This document shows positions 1-14,086 of a stretch of 64,000 nucleotides of DNA, one piece after another. Numbering within the stretch: position 1 is the first letter of the stretch; every line of letters begins with the position of its first letter. Under the pieces are notes generated by a model that was not told the DNA's origin, made no database searches, and saw only the letters and a program-made list of their open reading frames with translations. A program made the translations under genes and the position numbers. The DNA comes from Aphis gossypii (taxonomy: Eukaryota > Arthropoda > Insecta > Hemiptera > Aphididae), in the NCBI RefSeq assembly GCF_020184175.1, contig NC_065531.1:41437213-41501212 (forward strand), written 5' to 3'.

Positions 1-3000
1 AATAAGATTTGCTTCGTTTAAAATATATTTGAAATAATTACATATTTTTACTTTTAATATGTTGTAATAAAAATAAAATAATAACTTATTTTTTTACCAT
101 TTATAAATATAAATAATTATTATTAATTGAACAAAAGTTTATTTATTCATTTTTTTACGTCAACATATTATTTGCACAATATTTTAAGGGCAAAAATATA
201 AAACTTTAAATATTAATATCGATTTAATTAAATATTATACCAATTTATTTTAATTTTGGTTAATTAGAATGGGTAAAATCAAATTATATAGTATTTTTAG
301 TATATTAAAATATGAATTATTAGATTGATAATAAACAATAGGTATATAATGATAATTATTAATTTATCAAATTACCATATATTATATTATACATGTTATG
401 CGCATTGCACAAACTTGTAATGTATTCATCATTTTTGATCCTAAAACATGCACAACTGCACAACCGTCAACCAGCATTAAAGTTTCTTAAACAAATTACT
501 CATACAATCATATTAGTGCATACAACTCTACAATAAATTACCATTTCAACAAAATTCTTTAATTACCTTCAACCGCTTCCGGCGAAAAAAACTTTTAACC
601 TTACACATGTAGCGTACTACTGACACTAAAGTTATCTACTAGTACGTTTCAGTGCAAGAGACGTAGTTTGTATATCCAAAATTACTTTTACAGAATTCAT
701 AAATGTGTACTCATTGTGAAGCATGATGTCTGAATCAGTGTATTGATTCAACATAGGGTTAATGAAATGTTCAGATCTCAAATATTTTTATCTTATTTAT
801 TTTAAAGGACGTAGCCTATTTGACCCATTCCCGTTTTTCCCAAACGGCTCTCGTTTTACAAAAAAGGTCAATTTCCAAATGGCTCTGGTTTTTTATAACA
901 TAAATTCCTTCACATTTCATACAGATTTAGAACTGTCTCAAAAAAGTGTGGTTAAAAATGTATTAGTGTACACTAAGTAAATTATAAAAATTATTAATTA
1001 TTTTTAATTAAATTTCAGCATTGAAAAAATGAAAAAAAATTTATATTCATGTAAAATATAAAAAAAATTTATACATTGGGTGAATTCGTGTTTTAATTTA
1101 ATTTTTAACCTTTTTCGACGGAAGCCGTTTGGGATGCGTCGAATTTAAATTTCCCTAATAATTTATACTTATATTTAACATGTTCATGAAAAACATATTT
1201 AGAATACATTTGTATTTAATTAATATTCAATATAATCAGACAAAAATAATAAATATTATATAAGAAAAATATTATACATGCATGTTATTTATACACAAAA
1301 GTATTCTAAGTAATTAAATATTAAAAATATAATTAAAAAGATTTAACTAGAAAATAGGAATCCTAGCTATTCATACGTCAGCATTCGAAATGAAAACCAA
1401 AAAAGATAAAAAATTAAAGAAACGATTCAATCAACAACAAAAATATATTTCTCAATAAAATATGCATTAAGTAGTTAGGTATATTTAATTTGCCATAATA
1501 TTTTTTAAATGTAATTCATAAAAACAATATAAATTATTTCACATATTTGGGTATATTTTAAAACTAAAGTTTAATGCATCATTAAGAATATAATACATAA
1601 TTTATTATATGGTAATTATTAAGACTACCAATAATAGGTAGGTACCTAATTGATTCGTTATTACTTTATTAACTGTACCTCTTTTATATATTTTAATTAA
1701 TCATATAACAATATAGATTTAAAAATTTAAAAAATAAAAATACAATGATTGCGTTACAAATTACCATGCCTTTGTGTATAAACTACATACATTTATATTG
1801 TATTAAATAAACATAAATAGATTTCGTATATAAAACTGTATGTATTTAATTTAAGTATTAACTAAATACTATTTAAATAGACAATTTTAGTAATAGTATA
1901 ATATTATTAATATACATTTATTAAGTACCTATATTATATAATAAGTACCCAGAGTAATACTGTCTAAAATTTGAACACTTAATAACCCTATGTTGATTCA
2001 GTGTTCCACACCGAGTATGAATAGGTTTTGTACAATTATTTTTGATATACAAACCCCGCCCACTGTATTGAACCTTGCTAGGGTTACTAGAAATACGCAC
2101 TCGAGGGATATCGTGTAAGAGTAATCCGGTGTAGATCATCGTAGTGTTCCTAAAAACCGTTTATTAATTTCGAAAATATATTTTTTATGAATTATAAGAA
2201 AAACAATAACGATAAGTAGTAAATAATTTATGTTTAGTAAACGCTGAGCTACAATAATTAAAAATATTCTTTGAATTGCAGTGAAGTACTTACTGCGCAC
2301 TTTTATTTAGGGGGAAATTAAATAGAAATAGCTTTATAACGCATTATCAGGGATAAAAGGAATACACATTTCACCCAAATAGAGAAAAAAGGCATTTCTC
2401 TATTAAGCTGGTCACACAACGGTTTTATTTATTCGTGAACAGTTAACATTGTTCGATATATAGTTTATACAATGTACATGGATAGAGTATACCTTAAAAA
2501 ATTGACACTGCAGTGTAAATATACACCGTTCACCTAAATAGAATTAAAACTGAATAGTTTGATTTTTCGTTCTATGTTTGGTATTCAAAAGAGATAAAAT
2601 ATAGGCCAAATAATAACGATGAAAAATGTGTAGTATATGCGTGTTTCTTAGGTGTTGCTATAATCGGATTAATAATTTTTCATCTCTGATCTTTCTATAT
2701 ACAGCGTTAATAATTTTAAAACAATATAATAATACGGACTACCATATTAGCTAGGAAGTCATATTATCTAAATTTTAAAGATATTATTGGATGGATTCAG
2801 TTACAGTAAAAATTGCATTTTAGATATGTACATGAGAAATAATCAGATTCACGTTAAATTCATAGACATTATAAGTATATAGTATCTATTTAATATCATA
2901 CGCACAACTAGACCTAAATTTTAGGGGTAATAAAATTATGTATACCCCATAAACTCGTAGATAGCTTTACCATTTTCCCTTAGGTTAAGTTAGGTAATAC

Positions 3001-4500
3001 TTAAATTACAAAGCTATCAAACTTCAATATAATTTATTTATAAATATAGGTTTTGCTCTTAGAAAGTATATAAGCTAAATAATTACTAATTACATTAAAC
3101 TTCACATAATAAAGCACAGTTTATATAAAGTATGAATATTTAATAAAAGGTAGCTGCTGTTTAGCAAATAATATCGATGGTTTTGTTTTATTTATAAATT
3201 CGCAATACTTAACTCATCACTAAATCACGGGGTACTATTATACACTTACACTCATATATTATTATAACATCTAAAATGTAAAACATGTGCTGGTTATGCA
3301 AATAACAGTTTAAAAATAGCTCTTAAGGTGACCCAAATATCCCAATATTAACATACCTATTATCGAAAAGCATAATTCTTATTTTCAAACCGTTAGATTA
3401 TATAAAAAAAAAATATATTTTAAGACAAAAATACTCTAAAATAAAAATTTGACCAGTTCAAGTTATGAAAAACATTATTGCCATTGTGCACGTATAAATA
3501 AATGTTTGGAATTTAAAGTTTTAAGGGTACAATACGATGTGACTACAGATAATTGTACTTCGCTATCACAATTATATAATATACTTATACTAAACATAAT
3601 TTTCAGTACATTATTTTCTAGTAAAATTGTGAAATAGTATATTCAATACCGTATAGTTTATTGTACTATATGATTTATGACCTAACAGTTTAAACTGTTG
3701 TTGTTAAAGATCAAAATAGATAATTTTAATTTATTGTTTTATGTTACTTAGTTATTTAATAAATAATAATAATAATGAAAAAAAAACTATTATAGAATAA
3801 ATATCGTTATTCGTAATTATAATTATTCATTCAATTATGATTTTGATTATATATTTGTTTCATGAATCCCAACAGTATAATATTTTGGTTGGAATTCTTA
3901 ATAAGTAATATCAAATAATAACTAAAATACTCCACTGATGTATAATCAAAACATACTTATCCATCAAACATATAGTAGGTTTAAAAATTAAGCTGATAAA
4001 TACGATTATCATCATGAATCAGTAAAGTTATATAAATGAATAAGACAATAATTCATTATTATTGTACTATGCAGAAATAAGTTATTAATATTTTTACTAC
4101 TGATTTGTTTATATACTTTTTTTGTTTGTTTACTTTTACAATCGCGTATATGTGTTAAATTAACTTATGCTGTTATTGAAATAATAATAAATATTTTTTA
4201 AACATGTATAATATATAAATAAATATCAAACAAATATGATAAAGGTTTAGTAAAAGACTTGAACGGTAGCATACGACATTGACCGATTTTATTCGACAAA
4301 AGAATAATAACTGCATAAATAATAATATTGTCATAAACATAATGATATTGCTAGACTTACTGTTTGTAGGTTTGGTAATGGCGTTAGACGAATGTTCTGT
4401 GAAGTTTTGCATGTTGATCCTCGGCGTATATGCAGAAGGTGAATATAAAATATTATAGTTTGATGATGAAAACGAGTTAAAAAAAAAATATATAAAAATC
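1..4500. other. AT-rich intergenic stretch, no gene seen
   Basis: All frames are broken by frequent stops, and the open stretches are below about 110 codons with no domain-like composition. Poly-A/T runs and TAATA repeats dominate. A 13-base word, CAACATAGGGTTA, occurs at about 750 on the plus strand and again inverted at about 1985, with partial similarity continuing inward (TGTTCA). The segment between them could be an old inverted-repeat element, but nothing else supports that. Confidence 0.6.
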
Positions 4501-4539
4501 AAAAACTAGATGACAAAAAAAAAAATTATAATATAATAT

Positions 4540-5520
4540 GAATCAACAAGAATCCGACGAACAACCCCGACGACGGACGCACTATATATGGTCGTGACGA
4601 TCGAGATCAAAATGTCAACTCTTCGATCCCGTCGTCGTCAGACACGTCCCTGTGACGGCGGCGACACAGACACCCCGTGGCTTTGGGCGTGTCATACGCG
4701 ATCCATGGCCGCGCTCCCATTGGTCGGAACCTCGCCACAACCGGTGGTGTGGACCGCAATATAGTATAGGGATCCACCGTCGGGGGTGGTTTCCAAAATG
4801 TTGTTCGTGCAGCGTTATACTCTATTATTTTGTTTTTTTTTTTTTTTTTACAGAGACGGCGAATAACATAATGTGCATACAGATATATACGTATGATATA
4901 TACCTATATACATATAATATATTGTGAGCGTGATAAAAGTCATAATGCCGACGGAAAAAAAAAAAGAAAGAAAATACGAGCGCAATGCACACACACACAC
5001 ACACATCGCGGTCCGCGGTGATGGACGTGTTCGTCGAACCGAAAGGGATCTCCGACGAAATAATGTACTCCGGGGCCGGGCAGCGGCAGATGATAAAAAC
5101 ACAATAAATGTTATAGCGGCGATGTATACATTAGATAAACCCTGCCCGAGGATAACCAGAAGGCAATTAGTCCCGTGTATATTATATATAAATGTATATA
5201 ATATAGATCGCCCTTTTTGTATATTATGTTGTCCGTTACAATATTATACTTATATATATATGACGGCAGGGGATGGTGACGACGCTAACGTTTGTATAGC
5301 TGATACCGATTTTGCAGTTTAAATACCATATATCTATATACATGTCAAAAAATATATATGTATATAGTTTGCACTGTATATGTAATAATAATATATCCAC
5401 TATATAGAATATCCGCTATCCTTTAGCGGGCACGCAGTGATTTTTAAGCCAAAAAACAAACACGCGACAAGAGTTAAACGCGCCCCGAGGGCGTCCGCGC
5501 GAAAAGAAAAGATATTAGTG
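4540..5520. promoter_or_regulatory. GC-richer, CpG-containing patch (possible promoter or 5' exon)
   Basis: GC and CpG content rise sharply against the flanks (CGTCGTCG, GGCGGCGACAC, GCGCGAAAAG). An inverted CCAAT box (CCATTGG) lies near 4718. The patch also contains a poly-T run near 4832-4849 and an AC microsatellite near 4988-5004. Overlapping open frames occur on both strands, as expected from GC-rich DNA rather than one gene. In AT-rich insect genomes such patches often mark promoters, but no transcript structure can be read here. Confidence 0.3.
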
Positions 5521-5649
5521 TTATAATAGGTATGTATTATATTATACGTATGTAACTCAGTATAAGATTTAGTACACTATAATCTCTATGAAATATTTCT
5601 ACCGAAGAGTATCGGCCGTTTTCGTAGGTATTATGATTTTTTTTTGGAT

Positions 5650-5663
5650 GGGGGGGGGGGGGG
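5650..5663 (+). repeat. Poly-G run
   Basis: An uninterrupted run of about 14 G residues follows TTTTTTTGGAT. It is a mononucleotide microsatellite, prone to length error in sequencing and replication. Confidence 0.9.
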
Positions 5664-8600
5664 TTCAATTTTCCTAAAAATTACTGTTCAAAAATGGATT
5701 TGTCTATAGATAATAATATACATTTATTTAACGAAAAGATTTCATACATAAAAAAATATTGGTTCCATTTTAATATTAAAACTTCTTTTTTGTTTAACAC
5801 GCGCGCGTTATTGTTATGTGAACTCGTCTATCCAAATAATGTTCTTACATTAGCTATACCATGTATATAATAATAACTGTTACATCGAAATAAATTTATT
5901 ATCAAGTCAGAAATTGATCAAGGCCAGCTTTTAAGAGCACGGAAATGTTGACGTTTAACAATAATCTATACAATATACGTAATGGAATTTTTAAAATTTT
6001 ACAATAAGTGAAAATGGCATATACGGGAATTTAATTTCTTAATCAGATGACGGAGAACGTAAATAGGACAATATGTCGATAATAAACTACTAATAGTGAC
6101 ATTAAAGTCAATGTCATTGAGACGAAACAATTGCAGTTTTCCGGTCACGATTTGCGATTGTTCCGTATTGATGAAACCAGTAATAGGAGATGACAATGTA
6201 ACTAAACTGAAACGTGACTCGTTTAATTTACTTCATTACTTACTAAGTTTTTAAACAAATGTTCTATCAATTTAATTCAAATTTCATACAAAAATAGACA
6301 TCATATTATTCGTTAATGTCTTTTAAAGTTTCTACCATAATTATTGAATTTCATTTGATTATCGCAGATGGGTAAATATACTTAAGACTATAGTAAATAT
6401 GACAGCGTACGCATGATCACAATAGTTTTAGTAGTCGTTATTCTTTAATATAGCACAATTTACAAATATTTATGAAAATCATTAACATTTTACTCTAAAC
6501 CAACGTAAAATTTATTTTTGTTGAAAATTATTATGGAAAACTTATATTATAAGTTATTTTCTATTGTTATCTTAGTGACTAGTGTACACGGGTTAAGCAG
6601 TCAATTCCATTGTATTTCATTCATATTTTAAGACACTGAAATATTCAATGGAAACATAATAGTTATAACCTGCAACATAACCTACAAATACCAATTGTAT
6701 GGTATAAAGTCTTAAATATTATTAGGTATACGGTCGGGGCTGTCTTCGATTTCTCACAGCTCTCTCCGTACGGATTAGCAACGATGTTATTCGATTTTTT
6801 TCGAGTCTTTCATTCATTGTATCCATCACCCAATTTTCCATATGATTGACTCTGCTAAATTAATAATGTATATAATATTTTTCAAAAGGATCTCTTAGAA
6901 AAATCGATGTGATGGGTGTGTTTTTTTATTTTATTATTTTCCATATAGAGGTATTACTGATCCGACCCATTGTACAAACAGTACTCGAATAACAGCGGAA
7001 GCCCCTATTTATGTATACAGACCGTTCTTAGGTGAGTTAATCCATCGACGTTTTATAATCACAGTGCAGCATAGTCGTTATCATAATTTATTAAAAAAAA
7101 AAATCAGAAAATATTTATTCAAGACGATTATATAGTACAATTATAAAACTATTACTAAAAAACTAAATAACTATAATTACTTATTTTCGTTCGCTTCAAT
7201 TTTTGTTTCTAAAATATTCATTGTTCATTATTATTTATTAGAAATGAAAATTGAACATTTTAATTGTTATTTATTTATTTACATTTTATGCTAATAATAT
7301 CTGAATATTTCGTATTTTATAGTATATCTTTGAAATTTACTTTTGTCGATATACGTTATTTTCTTTTAGATTTTTATATTCTAATAATATTTTTAATACA
7401 TATATGTTTTAACATCAGAATATGAGTAGGAGATATATCTAATTGTATACTTTGAAAATTTTTAATGAAAGGTAATTTTTTTATTGTTGTGTGGTAATAT
7501 TTTTCGCAATCCTATATAAATAATATAATGTATTGTCATTATTTATAAATGATTTCATAAAATATTTATCAGTTAAATTTAAGTTTATTCAATTATTGTC
7601 ATTGTAGTTATTTTCAGACTAAAAAAAAAATAATAATAATAATAAATGTCGTAAACCATTTAATATTTTTACGGGATGAGAATATGAGAACTATACAATA
7701 TAGGTAGTCAAGTCTCTGCAACGGTTAGCAACCGATTTCCACGGTGTCACGTACAAGCCAGGAACGCCTCTTGTATATAGAGTGACGAAGATTGAATAAT
7801 AAAAAAAAAACCATTCTTAAAATATAATATAATAATAAAACCGGATCTCAGCGTCTTCTTGGCGGGTATTCCCATCGGGAAGACGTTAAAAAATCCTTTG
7901 ATGAGATATCACTTTATATCCATAAGTCCTTTATTTTACTGGAGGGATGAATGAAGTCCGAGCGCCTCCTTCTTCCTGTAGTGCCGTTTCATGTACGTGT
8001 ACTTTGCAGGGCGTGACCAAATATCGTGTTACTGAAACACAACTATATTATCTTTTCTACGAGTTACACAATTCCGACGCAATTTCAACGGTTTTTCGAC
8101 GTTATTTTACCATTGAAACTGATTTAATACATAACAAATGGAACTATATAATAAGTAGATATAGACTTATTATTTATTTATATTTTACAATCGATCCTAC
8201 TATAATATTATTTATTATATTCACGTGGTATTGTAGCCCTGAGAACTAAATTTGTAAAATGTATAATCATGTTTATACTATGTACGTAGATATACCTATG
8301 TACAATATTAAATATTATATCAATATATGTGATGACCTAAAATCTAAAAATTGTTTTGATTCTATATAAAAATAACTGCTTCAAGAGCACGAATTCAATT
8401 TCACACATTTATTAATAACCTATATTAGGTATATCTTCTTTTCTATACTTTACCCATTTTGGACTATGATGAACGAATAAAATTATAGTTGCAGACAATA
8501 CACTAACCGTTACCAAACACTTTTATCATAATATATTGAAATTGGAATATAATATAATTTTCAAACACAGTATTATTTTGAACAACTATTAAAATTCTAT

Positions 8601-11147
8601 CTATTTATGTATATACAATACTACTTGTACAATTTACCTATATATAAATATATAAACCGTTAATCAATTAAAAACATAAAACAAATTTAGTCGTACTAAA
8701 ATAAATTGGCTATTGCCATATTCAATAAATAACTTACAATAAACCAAATTCCAAATTAATGTAATACAAAAGTATTTCTCACTTCAGCACTTGAGCAACT
8801 ATTTAAATTTAAAATGTATACCACATACCTATGTCCTATTTGTAATTTTAAGTTAATACTAGTATTTATCAAAATTGTTTTGTGTGATTTTTATATATGA
8901 CTAATGGACGTTTTGTTTATTTTTTCATAGTATTGACGTTTATATTAAATACTTTGTTTGTCAATATTATACGCTTAAGTTTCTCCTAAAAAAATTTAAA
9001 TGATATTTAATAATAGGGTTTTTAATAAATGTATTCGATAATCCGTTCTCTGGTTATCCAAAAAACAAATACGCATTTCTCCGTATTATAAAAGTCAGAT
9101 CACGATTTCATCGATCTCAGAGTGACTAATGAGTAATGAGTAAACATCATATAGCCTTACTGGATAATAATTATTATACCCAAACGCCCTTAACTCACAT
9201 ACAGACTATAGAACAGTTTGAAGACACTCAAAATATACTGAGTATATGACACTACCTATAGTGATTTTCCTATACACAGCGTAACAGCGATTTCGTCTTA
9301 AATTAACGATATCGTATTTCGTATTATTATAAACACGCTGGTTCACGTACACAAGTATATTACCATCTAGTCGTCAAAAAACTTAGACATTTAATTGTTT
9401 ACGTTCTTACTGAATTTGTACCTGTCGGAAACATCGGCATAATACACAACCAAACTTGTTTGATTCTTCGTTTTAGCTTTTGTGTCAGCGTATAATAACG
9501 TGCAGCGTATATATATATGACCTGACCTGGTACCTGTCACAGAAAGCGGACGGATTCGAGGAGGGTGTTATTGTTTTTTTTTCGTCTTTCGTAGACAAAC
9601 GTTGGGAGGGGGGATTAAAAAGACTTCCTGCCCGGCCGCTATTGTTATTGGACCCATGGGAAAAATTCAAACGCAAAAGGAGATGCGCGTCTTGACGGGG
9701 CGCCCGTAGGCGTAACACACGTGACGGCGATGTGAATATGACTCCGTTCACTTTTTGCCATTTGCCGGGTCGGATTACAAAATGTCGAGACAAAAAAAAA
9801 AAGAAAAAGGAATACGGAAAATGCCAATACCCAAAATCAGTTGTCATTTTGTCAACAGTGTGAACCCGATTTTAATTATTTTATCATAGAATGCACAAAC
9901 TGTTTACAGAAAATCTTTGAGCCGTTCAAGTTATATTAAGTTACCAGTTATTATAATGTTTCTGTTCAGTATTGACTATTACTCAATTGTATTTCTCGTT
10001 GTGGTAAACGCCATCATTATAATTTCCTATGAGTGATACAAATACTATTTAACTGTAACAACCGACTCGCGACCTACGGTAATTATTATATATATTCAAG
10101 GGTAATTATACAGATAAGCTCTGCAATAGATGGTGTAAATAAACAAATTGGTGTTGTACAATCCATTCAATTAATAGAATATAATTGAATATTACACAAG
10201 TATTAATTGTCAGTATATTAATAATTAATAATATGAACACGACGAAGCTGAACTACCTATTAAGACGTGTTGTATGATTAAAACATATTAACGTTTCGCT
10301 GACCGATATATAGTTTACAGATATAACATAAAACAATTATATCTATATAAATATCAGCAAAATATGTAATTATATTGTAAAGTACCTATAAGTAAGTATA
10401 GTTAACAAAAAATTAATGAAATAAAAGCTCAAGATTGTTTTGCTTTAAAAATACAGATAAGGATATTTTGTGTTATAAAAAGACAATTTTTTTTCAGATG
10501 ATTTGGAAACAATACATTTTCTGTTATGATTCATTCCATGTTTAGATACATTATTTGTATGTATGAATGTGTGAAATAGATAATAAAAACAGTGCAACGT
10601 ATGACCAAATTTAATTTACTGATTACAGATTAAATGTTTTTGTTTTCTACACGGCAATAGTGTAAAATCTAGATATTATTACGTTGTAATAGTAAAACAC
10701 GTCAAACTGGACGAGTTACTGTTTTTTGTTTTGCATGAAAAATTGAAACTTCAATAATAAAGCGAACAAGTTAGCGTATTTTTTTTTATTTTATAAATAA
10801 TATAATAAAAAGGTTGATACCTAGTAGTTTTACAGCTAATTTTATTTAAATATAAGTAAATATTATTAATACTTAATAGTAATTGTATTTTGAAAATATG
10901 TAAATTTCTTTAAAATATTTCATAGTATAATAGACAGATATAATATTTGAACCGATTTTACGAGTACCTATACGAAAAAATAAATATAAATATGTTGAAA
11001 ACTCCATAGGAAATTTCCTTGGAGATGACGATTATGTGACGTGTTCTAGGATTTCACGACCATCATCATGCATCTGAATAATATCATAATATTATTAAAT
11101 AATATTTAATTATTTTTTGATAATGTTATCAATATTATTATTATTAT
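5664..11147. other. Intergenic DNA, no gene supported
   Basis: Mostly AT-rich with no open frame worth calling. Two short GC-richer patches stand out, at about 7715-7990 and 9480-9850. The second gives overlapping open frames on both strands (about 70-120 codons) with no recognisable domain. I read these frames as composition effects. A regulatory or untranslated-exon role is possible but unproven. Confidence 0.5.
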
Positions 11148-11760
11148 TATCTTGTTTATAAGTTGGTCTCAATAATAACTGTTTGTGAGACACATACTAC
11201 TCCACGTGTAAGTGACATTCTTTTATTAAATTTATTAATATTTTAAGTCAGCTGAAAGTTATGACTGTAAAAAGTGTGTGTAAAATCATAAACTTCGTAT
11301 TTGTCCAGCTTTTGGAAAAGAACTTAGAGAATTTGGTAAATTAAATCACTTTAAACTAGATTGCAAAGATAAAAATAAAATGTGTGTAAGACAACTGTAA
11401 TGCATGATAGATGTGACAATTGACAATGCTGAGTTTACTGTGCAAAATGAGTAAAAAAATATGCCATGTGGGTAAGAAAGAAAGTTAAACTGAAGAAATT
11501 AAAGTTGGAAATATGTGGTTGGAATTTAAACTATTCACTATTCAGGAAGTGATATAACATATTATCATATGATGATTTTGTTAAGTTAAGACCACAACTA
11601 CTATTATCTAATTCTAAGTATAACATTGAGAATAAGTCTTAAAGGTGGTTTTAAAATAAGATAAATCTTGTTTGTAAGTTGGTTACGATGAATACTGTTT
11701 GTGAGACACAAACTACTCCACTTGTAAGTAACATTCTTTTATTAAATATATTAATCTTTT
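11148..11760. repeat. Pair of ~95 bp diverged direct repeats flanking ~420 bp
   Basis: The segment at about 11151-11245 (CTTGTTTATAAGTTGGT, then ACTGTTTGTGAGACACATAC and TACTCCACGTGTAAGTGACA) recurs at about 11667-11760 with roughly 85-90% identity by eye. Both copies end in CATTCTTTTATTAAAT. The interval between them has a broken reading pattern that includes Cys-rich peptides such as YDCKKCV and, in another frame, FGKLNHFKLDCKDKNK. This may be a decayed mobile element with short terminal direct repeats, or a local duplication. No intact gene remains. Confidence 0.5.
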
Positions 11761-14058
11761 ACTAATCTAATACTTAATGTTCATCCATTCTAATCCGCGT
11801 ATAAAACAATTACCAAAAAATTATTAAAATTAAGCATTTATAATCTTAAATCTTTAGTAATTTATTTGTTAATTTTAAATTCTATGTATGTAATTGTGTT
11901 ACATACGTATACATTCGAATATATAATAGATTTATATACCTACCATATTTGATAAGTGATTATAGGATATATATAAAATATTATGTATGAAGTACTAATG
12001 TCATAAAAATAACCTTCAATTTCATTTGAAAAATCATATTTTTCACCACTCATCGGAGTTGAACGACCGGAGTGGGTTAAAGAAAAAAACAAAACATGTT
12101 TTTAAGCATTCTATCTTTATACAAGTTATATTTATACGGATTCAATTTAATTAATTGCAAAAAAAATGTATCAGTAATCCAGCAGGTATGTTCTTTTTCG
12201 ACCTTGAGAATCTGTTGCACTCGATTTTAGGATCTGATTGAACCTGTAAACGTGTGCACTGAATCCTCCATCTAATCTATCAAAATGAGTGATGACGTAG
12301 AATAAATTATAAGCATATTTAAATAATCAATTGGCTATAAAACAGAAAAAAACCAAAATAATGATCTGTAAATGGAAGTATAATTATAATTATTTGTCAT
12401 TTTAGTGATTATAAGCAAATCAAACATTCTTCAAAACTCAATTATAATATATCTGTAACTAAATTATACTTCACTAATATTTTTAAACGTAGATACTAGA
12501 TACCTTTACCTACGCCTTGTTTTTGAATATTAATTTATTGTTTTATAAACAAGTTACACATTTTTATGAATATATTATTATCACGTTATATTATTATGTA
12601 ATATTATTATAATGCAAGATACTAATTATAATTTCATAACAGTGATTAAAAATCTAATATTTGTTCACTGTATAGTCTATATAAAATAATATGTATATTA
12701 AAGAAACTTATTCAATCAGCTGTTTCTCGATATGTAGTTGTTGACTAACTCATTGCAGATTACTATTTTCTTAGATTTTCATCAGAATAACTATTTATGG
12801 AAGAAATATTTTTTTTTTTTGCATGGTTAGAAACAATATATTTTGTGAAACAAATCGAGCAATTTTTTTAAAAAAAATACCTAATATTTGTAATTATTAG
12901 ATTTATCTATGCTGTATATAATTAATTCATTTTTAATTGCAATTCAATTATTTATAATCAAACGTGATTTATTTATTTAATGTTCACATTATTCTCAAAC
13001 AAAATCATAATATTCTATCAAGAATTCAAGAATGTATTGTTCTTTTGCATTGCATACATGCCTACCTTAAAATGATATGATATTTCAGTATAAATATCAA
13101 GTTATAACAATTTGTACTACATGGCCAATAGTGTGAAAAGGTCAAATGGAAAGTACAATATAATATCAACATACCATAATATACAGCTATTGATTGCACT
13201 TTTTATAAATAGGTCAATATATATATATAATATTAAAGATTTATAGATTAAGAATACATAATAAACTTCTACTATAAACATGCTTTGGTATTTAAAAACC
13301 ACATCACTATAGTTTTGTACCTTATAGGATTTTAATTTTTAAATATTCATAAATTCATAGCTTTTACCTAAAATATATTTATAATAATTAAATTAAAATT
13401 CGTTATACTATTATGTGGCTGATTAATAATATATTAATTATTGATATGCGTCTGGGTATTTTCTGGTCTTATTTATAAATCCCATGAATCCTACAGATTG
13501 GTTCTTAAAACTTTAACTTTATAGACTTATAATAGTACCTAATTTACTACATACTTTTATTTAATAGACAATAATATTTTCAAAGTATAGACATTTAATG
13601 ATAATATCATCTATAGAAATTACTATATTATGGTTACAAAAATGCCATTATAAATTATAAATACTACACGAAAATCAAAAATTACATAATAGTTTTAAGT
13701 GCACGTCCACTACTGTTCCATTACGATACAATGGTGAAGCTAACACAAACGTTTTAGCAACTGTGCGTTTGATTACGTTGGTAATTTAAATCGATCATTC
13801 CTCGAATACAGCGATACGCGTACCTAAACGATATAATAGTTTATTACTATTATTACCACATCAAAATTAAGAATTTTAAAAATATATATATTTGCAAATA
13901 ATAATTATTTATTCGGCTTCTTCGCTAGCGTGTGGTAAACGTACATCACACGCGTCATTCGACTGATAGGTATTGCCCAACGGCAATGACATCCATTGAG
14001 GTCGTTGTGACTATCGTTGTGTTACGTTCTCCAACACACATACACACACGGGTACGTA
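11761..14058. other. AT-rich intergenic stretch, nothing supported
   Basis: Stop-rich in every frame; the longest minus-strand frame, near 13.1-13.3 kb, is hydrophobic AT-driven translation with no start context. A somewhat GC-richer zone begins near 13690 and continues past 14100, with no coding pattern. Confidence 0.5.
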
Positions 14059-14086
14059 CCGTGGAAATCGACTTTAATTTCCACGG
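14059..14086. repeat. Perfect 10-bp stem hairpin
   Basis: CCGTGGAAAT (14059-14068) is followed by an 8-base loop and its exact reverse complement ATTTCCACGG (14077-14086). The 5' arm overlaps a second palindrome, GGTACGTACC (14051-14060). It could be a terminator-like, cruciform or small-RNA-precursor hairpin, or chance in a slightly GC-richer patch. Confidence 0.7.
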
